A DNA stretch of 64,000 nt from Clostridiales bacterium (GTDB taxonomy: Bacteria > Bacillota > Clostridia > Christensenellales > Aristaeellaceae). Positions 32,166 through 41,049 of the stretch are shown piece after piece. Where the stretch lies: contig SFIM01000008.1 in NCBI GenBank assembly GCA_004556155.1, forward strand, positions 1 to 64,000. The letters run 5' to 3'. The notes below the pieces were generated by a model. The model did not search any database, was not told the DNA's origin, and saw only the letters and a program-made list of their open reading frames with translations. The translations under genes and the position numbers were made by a program. Position 1 is the stretch's first letter. Each line of letters opens with the position of its first letter.

Positions 32166-33008
32166 ATGGCTGGAACATCCATGAAGGATATCAAGCTGCG
32201 CATCAGAAGCGTGGAAAGCACCCGGCAGATCACCAAGGCCATGCAGCTGGTGGCTACCTCCAAGCTGCGCCGCGCCAAGGAACGCATGGAAAACAGCAAG
32301 CCCTACGCCACTGTATCCCGCGAGGCCGTGATGGCCGCTGTGCGCAGCTGTGCCCAGCAGGATACGCCCTTTGTCACCGCGCGTCCCGAAGGCCGCCGCT
32401 GCTATGTGGTCATCGCGGGCGAGCGTGGGCTGGCAGGCGGCTATAACTCCAATGTGTTCAAGGCTGTGGCCGCGCACTGCAGCGGCGTGCCCGCCTGCGT
32501 GCTGCCCATTGGCCGCAAGGCGATTGAAAAGTATCACCGCGAGGGCGCGCAGCTGCTGTCCAGCGATTATTCCCGCGTGGAGGGGCTGGGCGTCGGCGGC
32601 TGCTACAAGCTGGCGAACGACCTGATCAAGGGATTTCTGGATGGGCAGTACAGCGAGATTTTCCTGGCCTGCACTTCCTTCCATTCCATGATGGCGCAGG
32701 AAGCGGTAATCGAGCAGCTGCTGCCGGTGGAAAAGCCCGAACAGGCTGAGATTGCCTCCTGTACCATATATGAGCCGGGCGCTGCCGAAACGCTGCAGCG
32801 CATTATGCCGGATTTCATCGCAGGCCGTCTTTACAGCGCGCTGTGCGATTCCTTTGCCAGCGAAGTGGCCGCACGCCGCACCGCGATGGACGCCGCCACC
32901 AAGAACGCTGACGCCATGATCAGCGATCTGACGCTGAAATACAACCGTGCCCGCCAGGGCGCCATCACGCAGGAAATTACCGAAATTGTGGCTGGCGCGG
33001 AAGAATAA
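32166..33008 (+). CDS. atpG: F-type ATP synthase subunit gamma
   Basis: The 280-residue central stalk subunit has the N-terminal IKLRIRSVESTRQITKAMQ helix, AGERGLAGGYNSNVFK mid-protein and the C-terminal helix with ATKNADAMISDLTLKYNRAR. It rotates inside the alpha-beta hexamer. AAAGGAGG precedes the ATG. Confidence 0.97.
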   Translation: MAGTSMKDIKLRIRSVESTRQITKAMQLVATSKLRRAKERMENSKPYATVSREAVMAAVRSCAQQDTPFVTARPEGRRCYVVIAGERGLAGGYNSNVFKAVAAHCSGVPACVLPIGRKAIEKYHREGAQLLSSDYSRVEGLGVGGCYKLANDLIKGFLDGQYSEIFLACTSFHSMMAQEAVIEQLLPVEKPEQAEIASCTIYEPGAAETLQRIMPDFIAGRLYSALCDSFASEVAARRTAMDAATKNADAMISDLTLKYNRARQGAITQEITEIVAGAEE

Positions 33009-33036
33009 CGCATCGGGAAAGGAGAAATAAACCATC

Positions 33037-34434
33037 GTGAGCAAACAAAACATTGGCAAAGTGGTTCAGGTTATCGGCCCGGTGCTGGACATCCGTTTTG
33101 AGGACGGTCAGCTGCCCGAGCTGCTCAACGCCATCGAAATCCAAAGCGGCGATCGCAAGATCGTGGCCGAGGTGGCGCAGCATATCGGCGATAACGTGGC
33201 CCGCTGCATTTCCATGAACGCCACCGACGGTATGGTGCGCGGGCTGGACGCCGTGGATACCGGCAGCCCCATCACCGTGCCCGTGGGCGATAAGTGCCTG
33301 GGCCGCATTTTTAACCTGCTGGGTCAGGCCATCGACGATCAGCCCGATCCTGAAAATGTGGAGCGCTGGCCGATCCACCGTCCCGCCCCTTCTTATGAGG
33401 AGCAGGAAACCTCCACTGAAATCCTGGAAACGGGCATCAAGGTGGTAGACCTGATTTGCCCCTACGCCAAGGGCGGTAAGATCGGTCTGTTCGGCGGCGC
33501 CGGCGTTGGCAAAACGGTATTGATCATGGAATTGATCAACAACGTGGCCAAGCAGCACGGCGGCCTGTCCGTGTTCGCCGGCGTTGGCGAGCGTACCCGC
33601 GAGGGCAACGACCTGTACAACGAAATGAAAGAGAGCGGCGTTATTAACAAGACCGCCCTGGTATACGGCCAGATGAACGAGCCGCCGGGAGCGCGTATGC
33701 GCGTGGCGCTGTCGGGCCTGACGATGGCGGAGTATTACCGCGATCGCGAAAACCAGGACGTGCTGCTCTTTATCGACAACATCTTCCGCTTCACCCAGGC
33801 TGGTTCCGAGGTGTCGGCGCTGCTGGGCCGTATGCCCTCCGCCGTAGGTTATCAGCCTACCCTGGCCACCGAAATGGGCGCGCTGCAGGAGCGCATTACC
33901 TCCACGCACAAGGGCTCCATCACCTCCGTTCAGGCTGTTTATGTGCCTGCGGACGACCTGACCGACCCTGCCCCGGCCACCACCTTCGCCCATTTGGATG
34001 CGACCACCGTACTGAGCCGCGCCATTTCCTCCCTGGGTATTTACCCCGCCGTCGATCCGCTGGATTCCACCAGCCGTATCCTCACGCCCGAGGTAGTTGG
34101 CCAGGAGCATTACGAAGTGGCCCGCGCTGTGCAGGGCATTCTGCAGCGCTATAAGGAGCTGCAGGATATCATCGCCATCATGGGTATGGACGAGCTGTCC
34201 GACGAGGATAAGCTGATTGTAGCCCGCGCCCGCAAGGTGCAGCGCTTCCTCAGCCAGCCCTTCTCCGTGGCCGAGCAGTTTACCGGCTATCAGGGCAAGT
34301 ACGTGCCGCTGAAGGAAACCATCCGCGGCTTTAAGGAGATCATCGAGGGCAAGCACGACGACCTGCCCGAGAGCGCCTTCCTGTTTGTCGGCAGCATTGA
34401 CGAGGCGGTAGCCAAAGCGAAAAAGGGTGAATAA
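33037..34434 (+). CDS. atpD: F-type ATP synthase subunit beta
   Basis: The 465-residue catalytic subunit has Walker A GGAGVGKTVLIMELI (about 156), the catalytic-Glu region AGVGERTREGNDL (about 185), Walker B VLLFIDNIFRF (about 246) and the ALLGRMPSAVGYQP loop. The start is GTG 33037 with AAAGGAG upstream. Confidence 0.98.
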   Translation: MSKQNIGKVVQVIGPVLDIRFEDGQLPELLNAIEIQSGDRKIVAEVAQHIGDNVARCISMNATDGMVRGLDAVDTGSPITVPVGDKCLGRIFNLLGQAIDDQPDPENVERWPIHRPAPSYEEQETSTEILETGIKVVDLICPYAKGGKIGLFGGAGVGKTVLIMELINNVAKQHGGLSVFAGVGERTREGNDLYNEMKESGVINKTALVYGQMNEPPGARMRVALSGLTMAEYYRDRENQDVLLFIDNIFRFTQAGSEVSALLGRMPSAVGYQPTLATEMGALQERITSTHKGSITSVQAVYVPADDLTDPAPATTFAHLDATTVLSRAISSLGIYPAVDPLDSTSRILTPEVVGQEHYEVARAVQGILQRYKELQDIIAIMGMDELSDEDKLIVARARKVQRFLSQPFSVAEQFTGYQGKYVPLKETIRGFKEIIEGKHDDLPESAFLFVGSIDEAVAKAKKGE

Positions 34435-34436
34435 GC

Positions 34437-34838
34437 ATGTCAACCTTTCATCTGCAGATCGTAACCCCCGACCGCATGGCATATGACGGTCAGGCGGAGC
34501 GCGTCATCCTGCGCACGGTGAACGGCGACGTGGCCATCCTGGCGCGGCATATCGACTATGCCGCCCCGCTGGGCATTGGCGAGGCGCGCGTGACCGATGA
34601 AAACGGCAATACCCGCGTGGGCGTGTGCAACAGCGGGCTGCTGAGCGTGGAAAACGGCGTGTGCCGCGTGCTGGCCACCACCTTTGAATGGGTGGAGGAT
34701 ATTGACCGCGAGCGCGCCGCCCAGGCGCAGCAAAAGGCGGAAGAACGCCTGAAAACGCTGGAACGCGGCGATGAGCAGTTTGCCATTGCCGAGGCCAAGC
34801 TCAAGCGCGCCATCGCCCGCCTGCGCGCGACGGACTGA
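34437..34838 (+). CDS. atpC: F-type ATP synthase subunit epsilon
   Basis: The 133-residue subunit has the N-terminal beta-sandwich (FHLQIVTPDRMAYDGQAERV, then a LARHIDYAAPLGIGE block) and a C-terminal helical hairpin. It starts 2 nt after the atpD stop and closes the operon. Confidence 0.95.
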   Translation: MSTFHLQIVTPDRMAYDGQAERVILRTVNGDVAILARHIDYAAPLGIGEARVTDENGNTRVGVCNSGLLSVENGVCRVLATTFEWVEDIDRERAAQAQQKAEERLKTLERGDEQFAIAEAKLKRAIARLRATD

Positions 34839-34846
34839 CAAATATA

Positions 34847-34882
34847 AAAGCACTGCCATTTTTTCGACTGGCAGTGCTTTTG
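34847..34882 (+). terminator. Terminator of the ATP synthase operon
   Basis: AAAAGCACTGCCA and TGGCAGTGCTTTT form a perfect 13-bp stem ending in a T-run. Confidence 0.92.
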
Positions 34883-34915
34883 CTGTAAAAAACACAAGAA
34901 AAGGAGCCTATTCCG

Positions 34916-35602
34916 ATGTGGAACGGCAAAATGAAAGCGCTTACCTTCAGCTATGACGACGGTGTGGAGCAGGATATTCGGCTGATTGAAATTCTGGATC
35001 GCTATCATCTGCGCGGCACCTTTAACCTGAATCCCGGCCTGCAAAGCCCGGAGCATACCTTTCAAAAGGGCAGCGTGACCGTGCGGCATCTGCCGCTGGC
35101 GCAGTTGCCCGAGGTGTATAAAAATCACGAGGTTGCCGGGCACACCAATACTCATTTGCATTTAGAGCAGCTGGACGACGCGCGCCTATATGAGGAAATC
35201 CACCGCGGGCAGGATACCCTGGAACAGCTCTTTGGCAGAAAGCTGCTGGGCCTGGCCTATCCTTATGGTACCTATAACGATCATGTGGTGGATGCGCTGC
35301 GCGAAGCGGGCGTTCGCTATGCCCGTACTACCGCCCAGACGGAAAACTTTGAACTGCCGCAGGATCTGCTGCGCATGACCACCACCTGCCGCCATGCCAA
35401 TGCGCATTTGCTGGATCTGGCCAGGCAGTTTGTAGCGGCGAAGCCCGATCACCCGCAGCTGTTCTATCTGTGGGGGCACAGCTATGAATTTGCCCAGTTT
35501 GACAACTGGGAGCTGATTGAAGAATTCTGCCGCATTGTATCCGGACAGGAGGATATTTTCTATGGTACAAACGCCGAGGTGTTGCCCGGCGTTCAGGAAT
35601 AA
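34916..35602 (+). CDS. Polysaccharide deacetylase family protein (NodB-like)
   Basis: The 228-residue protein has the NodB motif 1 FSYDDGVEQD (about 11-20; catalytic base and metal Asp), motif 2 AGHTNTHLHL (metal His pair, about 75), motif 3 LAYPYGTYND (about 118) and a C-terminal LWGHSYEF with the motif 5 His. It has no signal peptide, so it probably acts on a cytoplasmic substrate. It starts with AAGGAGCC and is followed 20 nt later by a dehydrogenase, probably one sugar-related unit. Confidence 0.88.
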   Translation: MWNGKMKALTFSYDDGVEQDIRLIEILDRYHLRGTFNLNPGLQSPEHTFQKGSVTVRHLPLAQLPEVYKNHEVAGHTNTHLHLEQLDDARLYEEIHRGQDTLEQLFGRKLLGLAYPYGTYNDHVVDALREAGVRYARTTAQTENFELPQDLLRMTTTCRHANAHLLDLARQFVAAKPDHPQLFYLWGHSYEFAQFDNWELIEEFCRIVSGQEDIFYGTNAEVLPGVQE

Positions 35603-35622
35603 TCAAAAGAGAGGTTTGAAAA

Positions 35623-36672
35623 ATGGCTGTCATTACGATCGTAGGCTCGGGCATGATGGGCTCGGCGCTGGCCTTTCCAGCGCGTGAAAACGGCAATGAA
35701 GTGCGCCTGGTAGGCACGCATCTGGACCGCGAGATCATCGATAACGCCCGCAAGACCAATCGCCACCTGAAATTCCACCGTGATTTCCCCGATGGCGTGC
35801 AGTTTTATCAGGTTGAAGAGCTGGAGCAGGCGCTGACGGGCGCTGATCTGGTGATCGGCGGCGTAAGCAGCTTCGGCGTGGAATGGTTTGGCGATTACGT
35901 GCTGCCCCGCATTGCCGAGGGTACGCCGCTGCTGACCGTCACCAAGGGCCTGATGGATATGCCCGACGGCCGGCTGCTGACCTATCCTGACCTGTGGCAG
36001 CAAAAGCTGGATGAGCTTGGCAAGCACCTGCCCCTGTGCGCCGTGGGCGGCCCCTGTACCAGCTATGAGCTGGTGGCGCATGATCAGACCGAGGTGGCTT
36101 TCTGCGGCCGCGATATGCAGGCACTGGAGCTGGCCCGCAGCCTGATGCATACGGACTATTATCATATCAGCCTGTCTACCGACGTGGTGGGTATCGAGAG
36201 CGCCGTGGCGCTTAAAAACGGCTATGCGCTGGGCATTGCGCTGACCATCGGCGTCAATCAGCGCGCATTTGGCCTGGATAGCGAGCTGCACTTTAATTCC
36301 CAGGCTGCCGCGTTTGGCCAGAGCGCCAAGGAAATGTACCGCCTGCTGTGCGCGCAGGGCGTGCAGGATATGAATAACCTGTGGGTCGGCGTGGGCGATC
36401 TGTATGTGACGGTATACGGCGGCCGCACCCGCCTGGTGGGCATTCTGCTGGGCCGCGGGCTGGATATCGACGAGGCTAAGGCTGAATTGAACGGCGTAAC
36501 GCTGGAATCCCTGGTGGTGGCGGTGCGCGTGGCGCGCGCCGTGCGTATCCGTGCCCAAAAAGGCGAACTGAAGCTGTCGGACTTCCCGATGCTGATGCAT
36601 GTGGACGATATCCTGAGCCACCACGCGCCGGTGAACATTCCTTGGGAACAGTTTACCTTTATTCAGCAGTAA
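35623..36672 (+). CDS. Glycerol-3-phosphate dehydrogenase-like NAD(P)H oxidoreductase
   Basis: The 349-residue protein has an N-terminal Rossmann motif ITIVGSGMMGSALAFPAREN, VTKGLMD around residue 106 (the family's active-site Lys region), GGPCTSYELVA (about 142), ALKNGYALGIALTIGV with the conserved Lys (about 197), and GVGDLYVTVYGGRTR (about 263). These match NAD-dependent G3P dehydrogenase (GpsA fold), but the sequence departs from standard GpsA at several points and the gene pairs with a deacetylase rather than phospholipid genes, so the substrate may differ. Confidence 0.82.
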   Translation: MAVITIVGSGMMGSALAFPARENGNEVRLVGTHLDREIIDNARKTNRHLKFHRDFPDGVQFYQVEELEQALTGADLVIGGVSSFGVEWFGDYVLPRIAEGTPLLTVTKGLMDMPDGRLLTYPDLWQQKLDELGKHLPLCAVGGPCTSYELVAHDQTEVAFCGRDMQALELARSLMHTDYYHISLSTDVVGIESAVALKNGYALGIALTIGVNQRAFGLDSELHFNSQAAAFGQSAKEMYRLLCAQGVQDMNNLWVGVGDLYVTVYGGRTRLVGILLGRGLDIDEAKAELNGVTLESLVVAVRVARAVRIRAQKGELKLSDFPMLMHVDDILSHHAPVNIPWEQFTFIQQ

Positions 36673-36673
36673 G

Positions 36674-36706
36674 CAAAAGCTGCCGCCCGTTTGGGCGGCA
36701 GCTTTT
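36674..36706. terminator. Bidirectional terminator
   Basis: AAAAGCTGCCGCCC and GGGCGGCAGCTTTT form a perfect 14-bp stem, between the dehydrogenase gene and the convergent gene at 36746. Confidence 0.92.
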
Positions 36707-36745
36707 CGGTGGCTGGCTTTGCGGCTGTCCAATTGCGCGTAGGCG

Positions 36746-37444
36746 TTATGCCTGCGTCCCTAAAACGCCCAGCATCTGATTGGTCAGCGCAAAGCGCCCG
36801 TTTTGCCATTGCAGGGTGTTGATCATATAACCCAGCGCGTCGGCCCGGTACAGCCCGCTGATCTCCTGATAACCAATCAGCGCGTAAACACCGTTTCCGG
36901 CGATATCGGCAGGGTACAGCAGGCTCAAATCGCTGGCAAAGCCCTGCTGCTGCGCTTTCAGGCTGCCGTCTGTATGATACAGGCTGGACAGGTATTCGCC
37001 GCTGCGCCCGCTGATATCGATCAGGTATTCCAGCCCGTTAGCCAGGCTGATCACCTGCACGCGGTACTGCGCCAGGTAGTTGACCTGATACTGAAAGGCG
37101 TTGTTATACTGTGCGGTAGTCATCAGTGTGCGCAGCGCGCCGTTTTCATAGCCGTAAACGCTGTAATAGCCAATAGCGCCGCTGCCGCCTGAAGCGATGG
37201 AAAGCAGAATTTGCTCTGTGGGTGCATCTGTCATGCGCCCCAGAAACAGGCGTGGATTGTATCCGCTGTCCTCCGCTGGGCGGATGCAGGTTTCGGCGCT
37301 GCCAATGGAAGGCTGCACGCTCAGTCGGATATTCTGATAAAAGCCTGCGTCCGATACGCGCTCGCCCGTCAGGTATACGGTGTTCTGCGCGTATTCGCCC
37401 GTCACATGGCCTCGCGCATGGGTGATTAGCTGCTGGTTGGGCAT
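36746..37444 (-). CDS. FG-GAP/VCBS-repeat-like protein
   Basis: The 232-residue product resembles a Clostridia family annotated as VCBS repeat-containing: YNPRLFLGRMTD, SIASGGSGAIGYYSVYGY, NGLEYLIDISGRSGEYLS and the C-terminal YRADALGYMINTLQWQNGRF. These proteins look like beta-propeller fragments. No signal peptide is present. The start has GGAGGCGG upstream. It lies alone between two strong transcription units; function unknown. Confidence 0.75.
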   Translation of the reverse strand: MPNQQLITHARGHVTGEYAQNTVYLTGERVSDAGFYQNIRLSVQPSIGSAETCIRPAEDSGYNPRLFLGRMTDAPTEQILLSIASGGSGAIGYYSVYGYENGALRTLMTTAQYNNAFQYQVNYLAQYRVQVISLANGLEYLIDISGRSGEYLSSLYHTDGSLKAQQQGFASDLSLLYPADIAGNGVYALIGYQEISGLYRADALGYMINTLQWQNGRFALTNQMLGVLGTQA

Positions 37445-37504
37445 TAAAACCGCCTCCTTGCGATACGATATTTCTATCCTATGCAGGCTTTGCTGAAAAA
37501 AGGC

Positions 37505-37533
37505 TTGACAGTATGGGAAAAAAGTGATAAGCT
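37505..37533 (+). promoter_or_regulatory. Promoter of the rplJ-rplL operon
   Basis: TTGACA (37505-37510), 17-nt spacer, TAAGCT (37528-37533). Confidence 0.75.
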
Positions 37534-37539
37534 ATCTGT

Positions 37540-37666
37540 GGCTCGAAAAGAGCCTGTGCCACAGACAGCAGGTACGCGCAAGCGTTCAATGGCAATTGCC
37601 GCCCGCCGAGGCGCAAGCGCATGATTGTATTTATGCCCTTGTGCCATGCACAGGGGCTTCTTTTTA
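37540..37666 (+). ncRNA. Ribosomal protein L10 leader
   Basis: The leader of rplJ contains the L10-leader pattern: a short GGCTC/GAGCC hairpin, the block ACAGCAGGTACGCGCAAGCG, and the CCGCCGAGGCGC segment, followed by a terminator hairpin (GCCCTTGTGC/GCACAGGGGC, 37635-37657) with a TTCTTTTT tail. In Firmicutes the L10 (L12)4 complex binds this RNA and represses its own operon, partly by attenuation. Confidence 0.85.
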
Positions 37667-37696
37667 TCCATGGCCGGACGGAAGGTGAAACAAGAA

Positions 37697-38203
37697 ATGA
37701 GCAAGAACCTTGAAGCGAAGAAGGTCGTCGTGTCCGAAATCAGCGAAAAGCTGAAGAACTGCCAGAGCATGGTAGTCGTACACTTCAACGGCATCACCGT
37801 GGAGGAGGTCACCGAACTGCGCAATCAGTTCCGTGCTGCCGGCGTTGAATACTGCGTGTTGAAGAACACGCTGGTGCGTCGCGCGCTGGACGATATGGGC
37901 ATCACGGGGCTGGATCATACCCTGTCGGGTCCCAGCGCTTATGCCTTCGGCATGAACGATCCCGTATCACCTGCGAAGGTCGTTTACGACTTCATCAACA
38001 AGAATAAGGATGACGGTCGTCTGTCCGTAAAGGCTGGTCTGATGGACGGCCAGGTGCTGGACGCCAAGCAGGTCAAGGCCCTGAGCGAACTGCCCTCCAA
38101 GGAGGTGCTGCTGTCCCGTTTGGTGGGCAGCCTGCAGGCGCCTGTGGCCAAGCTGGTCTACTTCCTGGAAGCGCTGCGCAAGCAGCAGGCTGGCGAGGAG
38201 TAA
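37697..38203 (+). CDS. rplJ: Ribosomal protein L10
   Basis: The 168-residue protein starts at ATG 37697 with GGAAGG upstream. Family blocks are KLKNCQSMVVVHFNGITVEE, YCVLKNTLVRRAL and GPSAYAF. It carries the L7/L12 stalk on the 50S subunit and is followed by rplL. Confidence 0.98.
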   Translation: MSKNLEAKKVVVSEISEKLKNCQSMVVVHFNGITVEEVTELRNQFRAAGVEYCVLKNTLVRRALDDMGITGLDHTLSGPSAYAFGMNDPVSPAKVVYDFINKNKDDGRLSVKAGLMDGQVLDAKQVKALSELPSKEVLLSRLVGSLQAPVAKLVYFLEALRKQQAGEE

Positions 38204-38260
38204 TCGCAGCTTGAATCTCGGTTTTCTACTATCTACATCAAATTATTGGAGGTCATTCTC

Positions 38261-38635
38261 ATGACTCATGAAGAATTTATCAATGCCATTAAGGGCATGA
38301 GCGTTATCGAGCTCATGGATCTGGTTAAGGCGCTGGAAGCCGAATTCGGTGTATCCGCTGCCGCTCCTGTTGCCGCTGCCGCCGCTCCTGGCGCTGCCGC
38401 TGCCGCTCCTGCTGAAGAGCAGACCGAGTTCGACGTCGTTCTGGTTGACGCCGGCGCTGAGAAGATCAAGGTTATCAAGGTTGTGCGCGAAGTCGTGTCC
38501 GGCCTGGGCCTGAAGGAAGCCAAGGAATTCGTGGAAGCCGCTCCCAAGACCATCAAGGAAGCTGTCTCCAAGGACGAAGCCAAGAAGATCGTCGATCAGT
38601 TCGCCGCCGTTGGCGCGAAGTGCGAGATCAAGTAA
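38261..38635 (+). CDS. rplL: Ribosomal protein L7/L12
   Basis: The 124-residue acidic protein starts at ATG 38261 (TTGGAGGTC upstream). It has the N-terminal dimerisation helix, an Ala/Pro-rich hinge (about 36-57) and the C-terminal domain KIKVIKVVREVVSGLGLKEA and KKIVDQFAAVGAKCEIK. It recruits translation factors. Confidence 0.98.
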   Translation: MTHEEFINAIKGMSVIELMDLVKALEAEFGVSAAAPVAAAAAPGAAAAAPAEEQTEFDVVLVDAGAEKIKVIKVVREVVSGLGLKEAKEFVEAAPKTIKEAVSKDEAKKIVDQFAAVGAKCEIK

Positions 38636-38651
38636 TTTCAATCGAAATTAC

Positions 38652-38684
38652 GCCGCCGTGCTGCTTGCAGCGCGGCGGTTTTTG
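38652..38684 (+). terminator. Terminator of rplJ-rplL
   Basis: The stem CCGCCGTGCTGC/GCAGCGCGGCGG (one mismatch) ends in TTTTT. Confidence 0.88.
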
Positions 38685-38803
38685 ATTTATGGGTGTCAAA
38701 TGGCCGCGACCACTGTCAATCCTTGCTTTTCTCCGCATTTTGTATTATGATATAAAATACTCTGCCTGCCAGACGACAGGCATTTTACGGAGGCAAGGGA
38801 GAA

Positions 38804-39730
38804 ATGAAGGTTCTTTACTGGCTGGAAAGCATCCGCGCGCCCTGGCTGGATGCCGTGATGCTGGCCATTAGCCAACTGGGCGGCGAAATTCTGTTCATGG
38901 CCATTGTGATTGCACTGTTTTGGTGCATGGATAAGCGCAAGGGCTATTATCTAATGACGGTGGGATTCTTTGGCATTGTGGCCAATCAGTTTCTCAAACT
39001 GGTGTTTCGCGTCTCGCGTCCCTGGATTAGGGATCCGGAGTTTACTATCGTAGAGGGGGCTCGCGCGGGCGCGACGGGGTATTCCTTCCCCAGCGGCCAT
39101 ACGCAAAACGCTGCTGCCGTGCTGGGTTGCCCGGCGCGTATGGCGCGCAAAAAGGGGCTGAAGATCACCTTGTGGGTGCTTTATGCTCTGGTGGGTATTT
39201 CCCGCATGTACCTGGGCGTGCATACGCCCTATGATGTGGGCGTGGGTGTTGTAATGGGCCTGGTGCTGGTGTTTGGCCTGTATCCGTTTTTCAGCGAGAA
39301 GAACTATAAGCCGCAGCGTATGTATGTGCTGCTGGGCGTGATGCTGGCGCTGAGCATTGCTTTTACAACATATACGCGGCTATATCCGTTCCCGGCGGAT
39401 ATTGAAGTGGATAACCTGAGCCACGGCATCAAAAATGGCTATACGCTGACCGGCGCGGTGGCAGGCATGCTGGCCGCCTTCTGGCTGGATGAGCATTATG
39501 TGCATTTCCAGACTGCCGGCTCATTGCCCGCGCACATTGTCAAGTGCGTGGTGGGTCTGGGGCTGTTGCTGGGCATCAAAACCGTACTGAAGCCCCCGAT
39601 GAACGCCCTCTTTGGCGGCGATCCCATTGCGGATGCTTTCCGCTACGCTATCGTGGTGTTCTTTGCCGCCGGTCTCTGGCCGATGACCTTCCCGTGGATC
39701 AATCGCCTGCTGACTGGGAAAAAGGCATAA
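38804..39730 (+). CDS. PAP2 family phosphatase (membrane)
   Basis: The 308-residue integral membrane protein has the three PAP2 motifs: KLVFRVSRPW (about 67-76), SFPSGHTQNA (about 95-104) and SRMYLGVHTPYDVG (about 136-149). About eight membrane spans are visible and the C-terminal half is longer than in small PAP2 enzymes. The family dephosphorylates phosphatidate or undecaprenyl pyrophosphate at the outer leaflet. The start has GGAGGCAAGGG. It is monocistronic. Confidence 0.9.
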   Translation: MKVLYWLESIRAPWLDAVMLAISQLGGEILFMAIVIALFWCMDKRKGYYLMTVGFFGIVANQFLKLVFRVSRPWIRDPEFTIVEGARAGATGYSFPSGHTQNAAAVLGCPARMARKKGLKITLWVLYALVGISRMYLGVHTPYDVGVGVVMGLVLVFGLYPFFSEKNYKPQRMYVLLGVMLALSIAFTTYTRLYPFPADIEVDNLSHGIKNGYTLTGAVAGMLAAFWLDEHYVHFQTAGSLPAHIVKCVVGLGLLLGIKTVLKPPMNALFGGDPIADAFRYAIVVFFAAGLWPMTFPWINRLLTGKKA

Positions 39731-39805
39731 CCTAATCCGCCCATTCCGCATAGGATGCAGTGGGTTCGCAAGAATCCAATCTGTATGGATCGGGTGATTT
39801 GAATT

Positions 39806-40543
39806 ATGGCTTCTTGCAATTGTTATAACAGCACGCCTTCCTATGCGGGCTGTACGTCTGTATTTGGCTGCGCTGGCAGCGGCGGCGGTTGTGGCTGTGG
39901 CTGCGGCTGCGGCGGCATGCGCGTGTGCTATGGCCCCACCGGTCCGATGGGCCCTGGTGGCCCTACTGGCCCCACGGGGCCGATTGGCCCTACCGGCCCT
40001 ACTGGCCCCACCGGAGCCACGGGCGCTACCGGCGCAACGGGCGCTGTCGGCCCCACCGGCGCTACGGGCGCTACCGGCCCTGTCGGCCCCACGGGCGCTA
40101 CCGGCGCAACTGGTCCTACCGGTCCCACCGGCCCTGCGGGTGCGGATGCGACACTAAGCTATGCGCAGTTTGGTACTGCGGCTGCGCTGCGCTCCAATAA
40201 CGAGCCGCTGCCTATGACGGTGCTGATTGCTGACGGCACCGGCAATATTGGCAATACGGCCAATAGCGTTACCCTGACGCCCGGCCGCTATCTGATCAGC
40301 TATCATCTGCGCGCCGACGGCACCACCACGGGCGAGTATGGCGCTACGCCTACCCTCAATGGCACGACTCTGCCGCTGTATGCCAGCGAGGGGCAGGCAA
40401 GCGTCAACACGCCGGACAGCACGGGCGCGAGCTTCATTGTGGATGTGCCGGCGGCCTCCACCCTGCAGCTGCTTGCCATCACGCCGACGACGAACCAGAT
40501 CAGTATGTCCAACACCGTTTCTGTGGTGCGTTTGGGCAGCTAA
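39806..40543 (+). CDS. Collagen-like repeat protein, BclA-type spore-surface glycoprotein candidate
   Basis: The 245-residue protein has a Cys/Gly-rich head (residues 1-40, with a CGCGCGCGG run), 24 uninterrupted collagen triplets G-P/A-T and variants (about 43-114), and a Ser/Thr-rich globular C-terminal domain of about 130 residues resembling the BclA trimerising tip. GPT and GAT triplets offer Thr for glycosylation. Such proteins form the hair-like nap on exosporium. There is no signal peptide, as usual for mother-cell-made spore proteins. The ribosome site is weak (GGGTGATT). The organism may therefore sporulate. Confidence 0.9.
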   Translation: MASCNCYNSTPSYAGCTSVFGCAGSGGGCGCGCGCGGMRVCYGPTGPMGPGGPTGPTGPIGPTGPTGPTGATGATGATGAVGPTGATGATGPVGPTGATGATGPTGPTGPAGADATLSYAQFGTAAALRSNNEPLPMTVLIADGTGNIGNTANSVTLTPGRYLISYHLRADGTTTGEYGATPTLNGTTLPLYASEGQASVNTPDSTGASFIVDVPAASTLQLLAITPTTNQISMSNTVSVVRLGS

Positions 40544-40566
40544 AGATTTATCCCCCAAAAAAACAA

Positions 40567-40600
40567 GCGCGGGATCGAAGCTAACGCTTCGGTTCCGCGC
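40567..40600. terminator. Bidirectional terminator
   Basis: GCGCGGGATCGAAGC and GCTTCGGTTCCGCGC form a long stem flanked by A-rich and TCTTTGG ends, between the collagen-like gene and the convergent ACT gene. Confidence 0.82.
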
Positions 40601-40611
40601 TCTTTGGTTAT

Positions 40612-41049
40612 TTACTCAATGGAAACCAGCATGGCGTTTTCTACCCCGCGCATCGCGCCCAGCGCTGCGATGGCGTTTTCCAGGCTGCCGCTCAGCTGGG
40701 CGATATCCAGCGTCATTACCACGTTGGCCGTGCCGTGAATGGGCATGCTTTGGGAGATGGTCAGCACGTTGACCCCCAGCGCAGACAGGCGGTTGAGCAC
40801 GTTGGAAAGCACGCCGATTTGGTGGCTGAGCAGCATGGAGATGACGGCCTTGCGCCCTGTATCAGCACTTTCAGGGGTGTAAATCGCGTCCTTGTATTTG
40901 TAGTAGGTGCTGCGCGATATGCCTGCCTGGCGCACTGCGCTGCTTACATCCTCAGCCGCGCCGCTGTCCAGCAGGCGGCGGGCTTCCAGCACCTTTTCGT
41001 AATAATCGGGCAGGATTTTCTTGCTTACAATCAAATAATCGCTGTTCAT
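40612..41049 (-). CDS. ACT domain protein (UPF0735, PheB-like)
   Basis: The 145-residue protein has an N-terminal helix-turn-helix-like segment (AVRQAGISRSTYYKYKDAIY) and a C-terminal ACT domain (VLSNVLNRLSALGVNVLTIS, MTLDIAQLSG). It overlaps thrB by 4 nt, the last gene of thrC-thrB-ACT, so a role in sensing or regulating threonine-family amino acids is plausible. Confidence 0.9.
   Translation of the reverse strand: MNSDYLIVSKKILPDYYEKVLEARRLLDSGAAEDVSSAVRQAGISRSTYYKYKDAIYTPESADTGRKAVISMLLSHQIGVLSNVLNRLSALGVNVLTISQSMPIHGTANVVMTLDIAQLSGSLENAIAALGAMRGVENAMLVSIE

Noticed and set aside
39928..40140. DNA repeat array or minisatellite
   Set aside because: The GC-rich triplet repetition is explained by collagen Gly-X-Y codons in a good reading frame.
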